Below, piece after piece: positions 42,133 through 51,323 of a stretch of 64,000 bases of DNA (position 1 is its first letter; each line of letters opens with the position of its first letter). The notes below the pieces were generated by a model that saw only the letters and a program-made list of their open reading frames with translations, was not told where the DNA came from and made no database searches. The translations under genes and the position numbers were made by a program. Location: contig CAVTGA010000002.1 of NCBI GenBank assembly GCA_963734185.1, positions 620,001 to 684,000 on the forward strand, given 5' to 3'. The stretch comes from PALSA-894 sp963734185 (GTDB lineage Bacteria > Pseudomonadota > Alphaproteobacteria > Rhizobiales > Xanthobacteraceae).

Positions 42133-45060
42133 ATGGAAGCGTGGTCCGACAGCCTGGCGCGCTTGCCGGCGGCCTTCCACGCGGACCGCGCGGAGCTGGT
42201 CGAGCTGCTGCGCAAGCACGCCATCCTGCATCGGTCGGCCACGCAGCCGATCCTGTCGCGCGACGGATCGTCCGCACGCTGGATGCTGAATTCGCTCGCC
42301 GTGACGCTCACGCCGAGAGGCGCCGAGCTTGCCGGCCGCTGCGTGCTCGAGCTGCTGAAGCGCTTCGAAGGCCGGCAGATCGCCACGCTCGGCCTGACCG
42401 CCGTACCGATCCTCACCTCCTGCATCCTGCAGTCGAACGGCCGATATCACGGCCTGCTGGTGCGCCAGCAGCGCAAGAAGCACGGCTCGCTGAAGCTCAT
42501 CGAGGGACCGGTCGACCGCGGCGAGCCCGTGATCCTGATCGACAATTCCATCAGTTCCGGGACGTCGATGCAGCTCGGCTGCGAGACGCTCGAGGACGCC
42601 GGCCTGCGCGTCGAAGGCGGGATCGCGCTCGTGCGCTTCGGCTGGCACGGCGGCTACGCCCGCCTGCAGGAGCAGGGCTACCGCGTCGAAGCGGTATCCG
42701 ACATCTGGAGCGACTTCATCTATCACATGGAGGATGAGCCGCGGCCGTTCGGCAATCCGACCAAGGCGTTTCCCGACTTTCAGTGGAACGGCGGACACGC
42801 CCCGGAACAGCTGCACCCCGCGGCGCTCGCGCGCGCGACGATGCGCGAATATCTCGCTTCCGGCACGGTGTCGCGCCCGCCGCAACGGCTCGATGCCGAC
42901 TATCCGGCGATGGGCGGCGTCTGGGTCAGCCTGCGCTCGTTGGGCGACATCCATACCCGGCACGCGCGCGACGGCTTCTGGCATTTTCCCGGCGAGGAGG
43001 CGTGGCCGGCGGGGGAAGGCGTGGTCTGGGCGGCGGTGAAGACCGCAGCTTCACTGCCCGCCGAGCAGGCCCTCGGCCTGCTCGACGACAGTGCGATCGC
43101 CGTCACGTTCTTCACCGCGCTCGAGGCCTGCACGGTCGGCGAGCTCGACAATGACCGCTACGGCATTGTCGTGCGCAGCCTGGAGCGGCCCGGATGGATG
43201 GGCGGCGGACTTCCGCGCATGCCCGGTATCCTGAACGAGTGGGACCAGTACCAGCACGCGCGTATAACCAACGCGCAGCTGATCTCGTTCGAGCCGCACG
43301 TCATCTATCGCCATGACGTCGTCAAGGTCGTCGAACCGGGCGTGACCTGGCAGCCGACCGGCGTTCCCAAGCCGGGCGAGCCGCCTCCTATCGCGCGCGC
43401 CGACGTGGGCGGCCTGGTGACCGCGCGCGCGCGCGATCTTGCGCTGCAGCGGCTGTTCGGCCGCGCGCCGGCTACGGCGCCGTTGGCGGACGATCTGCTT
43501 CCGGGCGACGTCGATTCACTCTACCTCAGCATCTACCTCGGCGGACGGCTGCGCGGATGCAACGGATGCGTCCCGCTTCATCTCGACGACGACGTGGCGC
43601 GCCTGGTGGACGCAACGCTCGCCGACGAGCGCTTCGAGGCGCCGGGCAGGGTCGACGCGCCTGACGCCGTTGCGGTCTCGGTCGCATTCCTGCACGACCG
43701 CCTCGACCTCGGCGTCCATTCGATCGAGGACGTCATCCGCCGCATCCGCTACGGACAGCACGCCTTGATGGTCGAGCAGGATAACCGGTTCGCTCTGTTC
43801 CTGCCGTCGGTCGCCAGCCGCTACAATCTCTCCCCCGCCGACTTCATCGCGCAGCTGCTGCAAAAGGCCGCCATCGTCGCGCCGCCGTATCGGTGGATCC
43901 GCTTCGAGTGCACCGCATGGCTGGTCGATCCTGCCGGCGCGCGCCTGCTGGAGGGAAGTTTCGCGCCCGAGCCTGCGCCCGCCGATCTCCCCGCCCTGGT
44001 TTACCGGCTGGGCCCGCTCGGTGTCGGATATCTGCTGCGGCATCAGCGGGACGACGGAACGTTGCTCTTGCATTACGATCCATTTCAGGACCGAGCCCAT
44101 GCCGGCGTGGACTTGCCGCGGCTGGCGCATGCCGCGTGGGCCATGGCGCGCGCGACGGCGTTCGATTCGTCCGCCGGCGAGGCCGCCATCAAGACCGTCG
44201 AATTCCTGGTCGCGACGCTGCGCGAGACGCCGGACGGCGTCTGGCTCGCCCATGAGGCCGACGAGCGCTCAGTCGCCGAAGTCTCTCTTCTCGTCCTGGC
44301 GCTGTGCGAGGCTGCTCCGCCTCCGCTGCATGAGGTGTGGGTGCCGCGGCTCGCGGCCACGCTGTGGTCGCGCATCGACGCACATGGCCGCGTGCACACG
44401 CACCATGATGCCGCAGCGGCGGCGGATGCCTTCCAGGAATACTACCCGGGCCAAGTGCTGCTGGCGCTCGCCGCGGCGGCGCGGGCGGGCCTCACGTCGA
44501 TCGAGGAGGAAAAGCTTGCGCGCGCGTTCCGCTACTACCGGCATCGCTTCCGCGCCCGGCCGCGCTTCGGGCAGGTCTCCTGGCTGGTGCAAGCCTGTCA
44601 CGCCTGGTGGGAGATCAAGCGCGACCCATGCTTCGCCGAACTCGCCTTCGAGATCACCGATTGGATCCTGACGTTCCAGCAAGGCAACAACGGCGCGTTC
44701 CTGAACGATCATCAGTCCGACACGCCCGGTTATACCACGGCGCTCTACCTGGAAGGGATCGGTGCGGCAGCCTGCCTTGCGGCATCGGCGGGTGAGGACA
44801 TGCGCCATCGGCGCTATCTCGAATCATGCCGGACAGGCCTCCGATTCCTCGACAGCCTGGTGATCCAGACGCGCGACAGCTCGCTGCTGCCCAATCCGGC
44901 GATGGCGATCGGCGGCTTGCGGCGCAGCGCGCGGAACAGCGAGATCTACGTGGACTTCGTGCAGCATGGTCTCGCCGCCGTGCTCGCAACTCGGGCCGCC
45001 ATGCAGGCAGGCTCGACCTGCCCGGGTCGGCCGAATACCGACCGCGTCACGGCGGCCTGA
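42133..45060 (+). CDS. Four-part fusion: PRTase-like, two AMMECR1-like regions, alpha/alpha-toroid
   Basis: 975 residues from ATG 42133 (GTG 42130 also possible), 31 bases after the radical SAM stop. Residues 20-200 resemble orotate-type phosphoribosyltransferases with the PRPP loop VILIDNSISSGTSM (133-146). Residues 255-410 look like a diverged AMMECR1 unit (MGGVWVSLRSLGDIHTRHAR, VGELDNDRYGIVV, GWMGGGLPRMPG). Residues 425-580 are closer to AMMECR1, with LRGCNGCV (473-480), DERF and the FLPSVASRYN segment. Residues 620-965 are helical pairs with W/Y/G-rich turns (QRDDGTLLLHYDP, FQEYYPGQVLLALA, NPAMAIGGLRRS), resembling alpha/alpha-toroid cyclase or LanC/glycosidase-type folds. No signal peptide. 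Function unknown; it may act with the maturase. Confidence 0.85.
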   Translation: MEAWSDSLARLPAAFHADRAELVELLRKHAILHRSATQPILSRDGSSARWMLNSLAVTLTPRGAELAGRCVLELLKRFEGRQIATLGLTAVPILTSCILQSNGRYHGLLVRQQRKKHGSLKLIEGPVDRGEPVILIDNSISSGTSMQLGCETLEDAGLRVEGGIALVRFGWHGGYARLQEQGYRVEAVSDIWSDFIYHMEDEPRPFGNPTKAFPDFQWNGGHAPEQLHPAALARATMREYLASGTVSRPPQRLDADYPAMGGVWVSLRSLGDIHTRHARDGFWHFPGEEAWPAGEGVVWAAVKTAASLPAEQALGLLDDSAIAVTFFTALEACTVGELDNDRYGIVVRSLERPGWMGGGLPRMPGILNEWDQYQHARITNAQLISFEPHVIYRHDVVKVVEPGVTWQPTGVPKPGEPPPIARADVGGLVTARARDLALQRLFGRAPATAPLADDLLPGDVDSLYLSIYLGGRLRGCNGCVPLHLDDDVARLVDATLADERFEAPGRVDAPDAVAVSVAFLHDRLDLGVHSIEDVIRRIRYGQHALMVEQDNRFALFLPSVASRYNLSPADFIAQLLQKAAIVAPPYRWIRFECTAWLVDPAGARLLEGSFAPEPAPADLPALVYRLGPLGVGYLLRHQRDDGTLLLHYDPFQDRAHAGVDLPRLAHAAWAMARATAFDSSAGEAAIKTVEFLVATLRETPDGVWLAHEADERSVAEVSLLVLALCEAAPPPLHEVWVPRLAATLWSRIDAHGRVHTHHDAAAAADAFQEYYPGQVLLALAAAARAGLTSIEEEKLARAFRYYRHRFRARPRFGQVSWLVQACHAWWEIKRDPCFAELAFEITDWILTFQQGNNGAFLNDHQSDTPGYTTALYLEGIGAAACLAASAGEDMRHRRYLESCRTGLRFLDSLVIQTRDSSLLPNPAMAIGGLRRSARNSEIYVDFVQHGLAAVLATRAAMQAGSTCPGRPNTDRVTAA

Positions 45061-45080
45061 CGGCCGCGGCCAAGGCCGCT

Positions 45081-46172
45081 TCAAGCCGGCACGATCATCA
45101 CGCCGCGTTCGGCGAAGGAAATCCAAATACCGGCCCCTGCCGGGATGGGATGAGGCCGAACGCGATCGATGACGAGCAACACGCCGAGCGCGGTCTCGAC
45201 CGTGTACTCGAGGTGCCTGCCGAGGTAGGCCGCCTTGATCGCCCGTCCTTGGATCGCCGGGACATTGGGCTCCTCGGCATGCAGCACGACGCCTTCGGGA
45301 CGTACGGCGAGCTTGATCCGGCCCTTGATCGCGCCCCGGCGCGGCAGCTCGAGTTCGAGCGAGCCAAGGCGGATGAGCGCGCGTTCGCCGCGCTCCTCGA
45401 CGAGATCGGCTTCGATCAGGTTGGCGTCGCCGACAAAATCGGCGACGAACAGGTTCGCCGGCTGCTCGTAAAGCTCCGCCGGCGCCCCGGCCTGAGCGAT
45501 GCGGCCCTTGTCCATGACGACGACGCGGTCGGAAACCGCGAGCGCTTCCTCCTGGTCATGCGTCACATAGACAACCGTCAGATTGAGCCTGCGCTGCAGC
45601 TCGCGAATATCATCACGCACGCGCCGGCGCAGCTTGGCGTCGAGATTCGACAGCGGCTCATCGAACAGCAACACGAGCGGCTCAAGCACGAGCGCGCGCG
45701 CCACCGCAACCCGCTGCTGCTGGCCGCCGGAGAGTCCCGACGGGAACCGTTGCTCCAGGCCGGACAGACCGACCTGCGCCAGCCTGCCAAGCACGAGGTC
45801 GCGGACCCGCGCTTTCGGCATACCCTGGACGGTCGGACCGTAGGCGACGTTTTCGAACACCGACATGTGCGGAAAAAGCGCGTAGGACTGGAACACCATG
45901 CTGACGTCGCGTTCGGCGGCCGAACGCAGCGTCACATCCTCGCCGCAGATCAGGATCGATCCCGAGGTTGCGATTTCGAGACCGGCGATCAGGCGCAGCG
46001 TCGTGGTCTTGCCGCAGCCGGAGGGTCCGAGCAGCGTGACCAGCGTTGCCGGCTCGATCGTGAAGGTGACGCCGTCGACCGCCCGGACGTCGCCATACTG
46101 CTTCACGACGGAGCAGAATTCGACCGAAGCAGGGCCGGAACCGGGCATCGCATCCGCTCTTCTGCTCTTCAT
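45081..46172 (-). CDS. ABC transporter ATPase, PotA/FbpC class
   Basis: 363 residues, ATG 46172 overlapping the permease stop (ATGA). Walker A LLGPSGCGKTTTLRL, Q-loop MVFQSYALFPHM, signature LSGGQQQRVAVARALV, Walker B LLFDEPLSNLDAK and H-loop YVTHDQEEA. The C-terminal TOBE-like domain has IKLAVRPEGVVLHAEEP. It powers the fused permease of the same operon. Confidence 0.92.
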   Translation of the reverse strand: MKSRRADAMPGSGPASVEFCSVVKQYGDVRAVDGVTFTIEPATLVTLLGPSGCGKTTTLRLIAGLEIATSGSILICGEDVTLRSAAERDVSMVFQSYALFPHMSVFENVAYGPTVQGMPKARVRDLVLGRLAQVGLSGLEQRFPSGLSGGQQQRVAVARALVLEPLVLLFDEPLSNLDAKLRRRVRDDIRELQRRLNLTVVYVTHDQEEALAVSDRVVVMDKGRIAQAGAPAELYEQPANLFVADFVGDANLIEADLVEERGERALIRLGSLELELPRRGAIKGRIKLAVRPEGVVLHAEEPNVPAIQGRAIKAAYLGRHLEYTVETALGVLLVIDRVRPHPIPAGAGIWISFAERGVMIVPA

Positions 46173-48331
46173 CCTGCGGCCTGCACAGCCGCCTCGCTGG
46201 TGCGCCGGCCGAGGCGGCGCTCGCCGACCAGCGCCTGGATCAGCAGGATCGCAAGCAGCATCACCATGATCAGGACCGACGAATAGGCGATGGCAAGGCC
46301 GAACTCGCCGGCCTCCACGCGGCCGACGATATAGGTCGTCGCCATGTTCCACTCGGCGGTGACCAGGAAGATCACGGCGCTCACCGCCGTCATCGCCCGC
46401 ACGAAACTGTACACGAGCGCGGCCACGATTGCCGGTCGCAGCAGCGGAATGATGACGCGGCGGACCGTCACGAGCGAGCGTGCCCCGAGCGTGAGCGAGG
46501 CCTCGTCGAGGCTCTTGTCGATCTGGCTCATCGTGGCGATGCCCGCGCGCACGCCGACCGGCATGTTACGGAACACGAAGCACATGACGAGCACAAAGGC
46601 GGTGCCGGTGATCTCGATCGGCGGCACGTTGAAGGCGAGGATATAGCTCACCCCGACCACGGTGCCGGGAATGGCGAAGCTCAGCATGGCGGCGAACTCG
46701 AACGCGCGCCGGCCGGCAAAGCGCTGGCGCGTGAGCAGGTAGGCGGTGAGCAGGCCGAGGCCGGCGGTGATCGGCGCCGCAATGGCGGCGATCTCGACGG
46801 TGGCGAAGAACGAATTCCACGCGGAGCCGGAAAAAAACCAGCCGCGCGGCGTCGTCTCGATGCGAAAACCGGTGAGGTAGTGGTCGAGCGTCGGCGTGTA
46901 GTCGCGTCCCATGGAGCGCACGAATCCCCCGATCAGGATCATGGCATAGACGACGAGGGTGAAGAGCGCCCAGGGGACTGCGGTAGCGTAACAAAGCCAG
47001 GCGACGCGGCGCGGCAGGGCGACCAACAGGCCGGAATCGCCCTTGCCGGTGACGGTCGTGTAGACGCGCTGGCCGAGCCAGGCATACTGCAGGAAGAATG
47101 CGGCGAGCGTGAAGCCAAGCAGGATGATCGAGAGCACGGCTGCGCGCGACTGGTCGTGCGCGGCGCCGACGACGGCGAAGAAGATCTTGGTCGACAGCAC
47201 CTCGAAATTGCCGCCCAGCACCAGCGGATTGCCGAAGTCGGCCATGCTCTCGACGAAACCTAGCAGGAAGGCGTTGGCAAGACCCGGGCGCATCAGCGGC
47301 AGCGAGACGGTCGAAAACACCGTCCACCGGTGCGCGCGCAACGTCTGCGCCGCCTCCTCGAGCGAGGGGCTGATGCCCTGCACCACGCCGAGCAGCACCA
47401 GGAATGCGATCGGCGTGAAAGCCAGCATCTGCGCGATGAACACGCCCGGCAGCCCGTAAATCCAGCGCGACGGCGGAATGCCGAGAGCCGCGAGCGCCGC
47501 CGTCACGCTGCCCGAGCGGCCGAACATAAGGATGAGCGCAAGCCCGATCACGAACGGCGGCGTGATGATCGGCAGCACGGTCAGGACACGCAGCGCACCC
47601 TTGAATCGGAACGCCGTGCGCGTCGCGATCAGCGCGAAGGCAAGCCCGAGCGCCGTCGTGCCCACGCCGACCAGGGTCGCGAGGAACAGCGTATTCCAGG
47701 CGATCCCGCAACTCACGTTGGAGGTCAGACATGCGAGACTCCAGATCGAGCCGTCGAACAGCTTGCCAACGAACTCAGCCGGTGCAAACGCGCCGGAATC
47801 ATCCGCTAGCGCGCTCGCCAAGATCACGGCGACGGGGAAGAACACGAAGATCGCCATCGAAGCGACGATCAATCCGATCGCCGCGACGATGAACACGTCG
47901 CCGCGGCACCAGCCGCGGAGCGCGAGCCCGTGGCAAAGCTGCATCAGCACGGCAAGGCCCGTCAGCGCGGCGCCGAACCCCATGCCGGCCTGATGGGGGC
48001 CCGGCGCGCCCGTGAGGCGCGCGAGCGCCGGCAGGGTCCAACCCTGATGCCCGATGATGAACCCCTGGAGGGCGATCAGGACGAGACCCAAGAGGCCGCC
48101 GACCACGAGGTATTGGGCCGCCCTGGCAGGGTGCGCCAACGACCCGGTCGCGACGATGAGCGCAACTGCGATCGGCGCGAGCCACGGCGCGGAACCGAAG
48201 GCGCGTGCCAGCCCGCTATCCGCGAGCAGCACGGAGCCGTCCACGCTCCACGGCAACAGTGCAAAGCCGATCCAGCCGAGCGCGAGCCACGCCGCTGTCG
48301 ACCTGGCTAACCGCTGGCGCGCTGCCGGCAT
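46169..48331 (-). CDS. Fused double ABC permease, FbpB/PotB-PotC class
   Basis: 720 residues with about twelve or more membrane helices. It carries two permease modules, each with an EAA loop: SLEEAAQTLRAHRWTVFSTV and SLDEASLTLGARSLVTVRRV. Two-module permeases are typical of ferric-iron and phosphonate/organic-phosphate members of this class. The N-terminal 170 residues add extra membrane segments. It sits 15 bases after the receptor gene. Confidence 0.9.
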   Translation of the reverse strand: MPAARQRLARSTAAWLALGWIGFALLPWSVDGSVLLADSGLARAFGSAPWLAPIAVALIVATGSLAHPARAAQYLVVGGLLGLVLIALQGFIIGHQGWTLPALARLTGAPGPHQAGMGFGAALTGLAVLMQLCHGLALRGWCRGDVFIVAAIGLIVASMAIFVFFPVAVILASALADDSGAFAPAEFVGKLFDGSIWSLACLTSNVSCGIAWNTLFLATLVGVGTTALGLAFALIATRTAFRFKGALRVLTVLPIITPPFVIGLALILMFGRSGSVTAALAALGIPPSRWIYGLPGVFIAQMLAFTPIAFLVLLGVVQGISPSLEEAAQTLRAHRWTVFSTVSLPLMRPGLANAFLLGFVESMADFGNPLVLGGNFEVLSTKIFFAVVGAAHDQSRAAVLSIILLGFTLAAFFLQYAWLGQRVYTTVTGKGDSGLLVALPRRVAWLCYATAVPWALFTLVVYAMILIGGFVRSMGRDYTPTLDHYLTGFRIETTPRGWFFSGSAWNSFFATVEIAAIAAPITAGLGLLTAYLLTRQRFAGRRAFEFAAMLSFAIPGTVVGVSYILAFNVPPIEITGTAFVLVMCFVFRNMPVGVRAGIATMSQIDKSLDEASLTLGARSLVTVRRVIIPLLRPAIVAALVYSFVRAMTAVSAVIFLVTAEWNMATTYIVGRVEAGEFGLAIAYSSVLIMVMLLAILLIQALVGERRLGRRTSEAAVQAAG

Positions 48332-48346
48332 CGCCGATCAACCGCT

Positions 48347-49384
48347 CTATTTCGGCAAGCTCTTCACTTCCTTGTCCCATTTGGACAGCAGCCGGCGGCG
48401 CTCCGCCGATGAGCCGTATTTGGCGAAATCGAAATCGATCAGCTTGACCTCGGTCAGCTTCGGCGCCTCGGCCGGCACCATCGCGGACTTGTTCGCCGGC
48501 ACTTGGTAATTCCGCGTCTGCGCCCCGATCTCCTGCGCCTGCGCGGTCAGCGCCCAGTCGTACCATTTCTTCGCATTATCGAGATTGCGCGCACCCTTAA
48601 TGATCGACATCGAGCCGATCTCGTAACCGGTGCCCTCGCACGGCGCGACGACCTTGAGCGGCGCCTTGTCGACCACCATGGAGACGAGGTCATGCTGGAA
48701 CGCGATGCCGACCGTCGTCTCGCCGAGCGCGGTCGCCTTGGCGGGAGCGGCGCCCGACTTGGTGTACTGGTTGATGTTGCGGTGCAGGGCCTTGAGATAG
48801 GCGAATCCCTTCTCTTCCCCCATGAGCTGAACCAGGGTGGCGAGCATGGTGTAAGAGGTGCCCGACGAGTTCGGATCGGCGACCTGCACCTCGTCCTTAA
48901 GCTTGGCGTCGAGCAGGTCGGCCCAGCATTTCGGTTCGGCGATACCCTTCTTCTTGAGCAGCTCGGTATTGAAGCCGAAGCCGAGCGCGCCCGAATAGAT
49001 GCCGACCGCGCGCCCCTTCGACTGCTCCCATTGCCGCACCGCCCAGTCCTGCTGCTCGCCAAGGCGTGGCGACCGGTACTCGATGGTGAGGTTCTCCTCC
49101 GCCGCCTGCATGTGCGGATCGCCGGTGCCACCCCACCAGATGTCGCCGCGCGGGTTCGACGCTTCGGCCTTGACCTGCGCGTAGACCTCGCCGGCGCTCT
49201 TGCGCGTCATCGCGACCTTGATGCCGGTCACACGCTCGAACGTGGCGGCCGCGACGCGGCACCAGTCCTCGTTCACGCCGCAATAGACCACGAGGGAGCC
49301 CTGCGCATGCGCCGGGCGCGCCAAAACCGCGGTGATCAGAACGAGAAACGCCAGAGAGATGGTGCGGCTGGTTCTGTTGGCCAT
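48347..49384 (-). CDS. ABC transporter solute-binding protein, FbpA-like family 1
   Basis: 345 residues, ATG 49384 with GGAGGA upstream. A signal peptide (SLAFLVLITAVLARPAHA) leads into QGSLVVYCGVNEDWCRVAAA, followed by DIWWGGTGDPHMQAAEE, YSGALGFGFNTELLKKKG, CWADLLDAKLKDEVQVADPN and GYEIGSMSIIKGARNLD. The family includes Fe3+, phosphonate and sugar-phosphate receptors. The di-Tyr iron site of FbpA is not obvious. It is encoded downstream of an inositol phosphatase and iolG on the same strand, suggesting an inositol-related ligand. Confidence 0.88.
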   Translation of the reverse strand: MANRTSRTISLAFLVLITAVLARPAHAQGSLVVYCGVNEDWCRVAAATFERVTGIKVAMTRKSAGEVYAQVKAEASNPRGDIWWGGTGDPHMQAAEENLTIEYRSPRLGEQQDWAVRQWEQSKGRAVGIYSGALGFGFNTELLKKKGIAEPKCWADLLDAKLKDEVQVADPNSSGTSYTMLATLVQLMGEEKGFAYLKALHRNINQYTKSGAAPAKATALGETTVGIAFQHDLVSMVVDKAPLKVVAPCEGTGYEIGSMSIIKGARNLDNAKKWYDWALTAQAQEIGAQTRNYQVPANKSAMVPAEAPKLTEVKLIDFDFAKYGSSAERRRLLSKWDKEVKSLPK

Positions 49385-49440
49385 GGTCGATCCTCCGCCG
49401 AGCCTCGCCACTCCATCGCCTCGGAGCGCCGGCGTCAACG

Positions 49441-50229
49441 TCAGACGGCGAGGCCCATCGCCTCGGCAACGACGTGCTTCAGCGCCGGCGTGCAGCCGAG
49501 CACCGCATTGCCGCGCCGCAGGCCGTCATTGGCGACGAAGTCGTTGGACCAGCCTCCGGCCTCCTCGATCAGCAAGAGGCCGGCGAGCGCATCCCAAGCG
49601 TTCATGTGCAGCTCGCAATACGCGTCCATGCGGCCGTCGGCCACGTAGGCGAGGCCCAGCACGCCGGAGCCGACGCGCCGCACCTGCATGCCGGCCTTGA
49701 TCAGCGCGAGGACGAGATCGACATAGGGCTCGGGTGGCCGCCGCGTGGACCAGCCCGCTTCGACGCTGGCACGCCCGAGGTCGGTCAGGCCGCTGACCCT
49801 GATCGGTGCGCCATTGCGCGTCGCACCGGCCCCGCGCCGGGCGGCGTAAATGACGTCGGCGGCCGGCTCGCCGATGACGCCGACCTCGGTCTTGCCGTCG
49901 CGAACGAACGCGAGCCCGACGCCGAAATGCGGCAGGCCGCGCGCGAAGTTGGCGGTGCCGTCGATCGGATCGACGATCCAGACGTCGGACGCCAGGGTGC
50001 CGCCGGACTCCTCGCCGAAGAACGCGTCGCCCGGGAACTCCGCGGCGAGCCGCCGGCGGATCAGCCGCTCCACCTTGGCGTCGCTCTCGGTGAGATAGTC
50101 CTGCGGTCCCTTGAACGAAATCGAGCGGGCAGCGGGGCCTTGGTTGAATGCCTCGAGCGCGACGGCGCCCGCCTCGCGTGCCACCGCGCAGGCAACCGTC
50201 AGGCGCGCGTCGAGGTCGGATGCCGGCAT
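49441..50229 (-). CDS. Inositol monophosphatase family protein
   Basis: 262 residues. All Mg2+ ligands are present: SFKGPQDYLTESDAKVE, FFGEESGG, the DPIDGTANF signature and late MNAWDALAGLLLIEEAGG. It removes phosphate from inositol monophosphates or related sugar phosphates. It starts 9 bases after iolG stops, and the ABC receptor gene follows 56 bases later, so the phosphatase is embedded between uptake and inositol oxidation. Confidence 0.9.
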   Translation of the reverse strand: MPASDLDARLTVACAVAREAGAVALEAFNQGPAARSISFKGPQDYLTESDAKVERLIRRRLAAEFPGDAFFGEESGGTLASDVWIVDPIDGTANFARGLPHFGVGLAFVRDGKTEVGVIGEPAADVIYAARRGAGATRNGAPIRVSGLTDLGRASVEAGWSTRRPPEPYVDLVLALIKAGMQVRRVGSGVLGLAYVADGRMDAYCELHMNAWDALAGLLLIEEAGGWSNDFVANDGLRRGNAVLGCTPALKHVVAEAMGLAV

Positions 50230-50238
50230 GCGCTTCCC

Positions 50239-51231
50239 CTAGCCAAGGTCGAGGCGCACCGGACGGCCGGAGACTGCCGCCTCGGTTGCTGCGTCGGCGA
50301 GAAGCTGCGCGGCGAGGCCGTCGTCGCCGGTCGGGCTGAGCGGCGTTCCGTCGAGGACCGACGTGACGAACGCGTCCATTTCGAGCCGGTAGGCATCGGC
50401 GTAGCGCTGCAGGAAGAAAGGCAGGATCGGATCGCGCGTGTAGCCTTGCGCGCCCGCATGCTCGACCGTGGTGGCGTGGAGGTTGCCGACGGCGAGCAGG
50501 CCGCGGCTGCCGTGCACCTCGGTGCGCTGGTCGTAGCCGTAGGTGGCGCGGCGCGAATTCGAGATCTGCGCGATCCGGCCCGACGCGGTCTTGAGCAGGA
50601 CCGCCGCCGTATCGACGTCGCCGGCCGCCCCGATCGCCGGATCGACGAGGCACGAGCCGACCGCATGCACCACGACCGGCTCCTCGCCGAGCAGCAGGCG
50701 CGCCATGTCGAAGTCGTGGATCATCATGTCGCGGTAAAGGCCGCCCGAGCGCTCGACGAACCCCGCATGCGGCGGCTCCGGGTCGCGTGACAGGATGGTC
50801 ACCAGCTCGACATTGCCGATCTCGCCGGCGGCGACGCGGCGGCGCAGCGCGCCGAAGCTCGGATCGAAACGGCGGTTGAAACCGATCATCAGCCTGCCGC
50901 CGGCCTGCTTCACCTTGGCGAGGCACGCGCGCACGCGGCTCGCCGCGAGATCGATCGGCTTCTCGCAGAACACCGCCTTGCCGCGCCCGACCGCGCGCTC
51001 GATGAGGTCGGCGTGGGTGTCGGTCGGGGTGCAGATCGCAACCGCGTCGATATCATCGGCCGCGAGGATCGCGTCGACGCTAGCGGTCGTTACCCCGTGA
51101 GCCTCGGCGAGGCGCTGCGCTGCGGCGGCGTCGGCATCCGCAACCGCCGCGAGGCTCGCGCGCGAATGCGCGGCGATGTTGCCGCCATGGATGCGGCCGA
51201 TCCGGCCGGCTCCCAGGAGTCCTATTCGCAT
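50239..51231 (-). CDS. iolG: Inositol 2-dehydrogenase (Gfo/Idh/MocA family)
   Basis: 330 residues. N-terminal GLLGAGRIGRIHGGNIA Rossmann motif, the catalytic-Lys EKP motif (VFCEKPIDLAASRV), GFNRRFDPSFGALR and the IolG-type GGLYRDMMIHDFDMARLLLG. It oxidises myo-inositol to 2-keto-myo-inositol with NAD. The adjacent divergent iolD and iolE support this specificity. Confidence 0.88.
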   Translation of the reverse strand: MRIGLLGAGRIGRIHGGNIAAHSRASLAAVADADAAAAQRLAEAHGVTTASVDAILAADDIDAVAICTPTDTHADLIERAVGRGKAVFCEKPIDLAASRVRACLAKVKQAGGRLMIGFNRRFDPSFGALRRRVAAGEIGNVELVTILSRDPEPPHAGFVERSGGLYRDMMIHDFDMARLLLGEEPVVVHAVGSCLVDPAIGAAGDVDTAAVLLKTASGRIAQISNSRRATYGYDQRTEVHGSRGLLAVGNLHATTVEHAGAQGYTRDPILPFFLQRYADAYRLEMDAFVTSVLDGTPLSPTGDDGLAAQLLADAATEAAVSGRPVRLDLG

Positions 51232-51323
51232 CGCTCATGTCTCCCCAGGCGCAGCCGCGAAGGCGGCTCAAGACTACGGGCACCGCATTGACCGGACAAC
51301 CGAATTGCCATTCCATCCTGTTG
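51232..51323. promoter_or_regulatory. Divergent iolG-iolD control region
   Basis: 92 bases between divergent starts. Plus strand TTGACC near 51287 could serve as a -35 for iolD, with a poor -10. On the minus strand TTGTCC and TAGTCT are 17 bases apart towards iolG. No clear operator was recognised. Confidence 0.35.

Noticed and set aside
48347..49384. Ferric-iron receptor (FbpA) assignment
   Set aside because: The paired Tyr iron ligands are not evident and the operon context is inositol metabolism.
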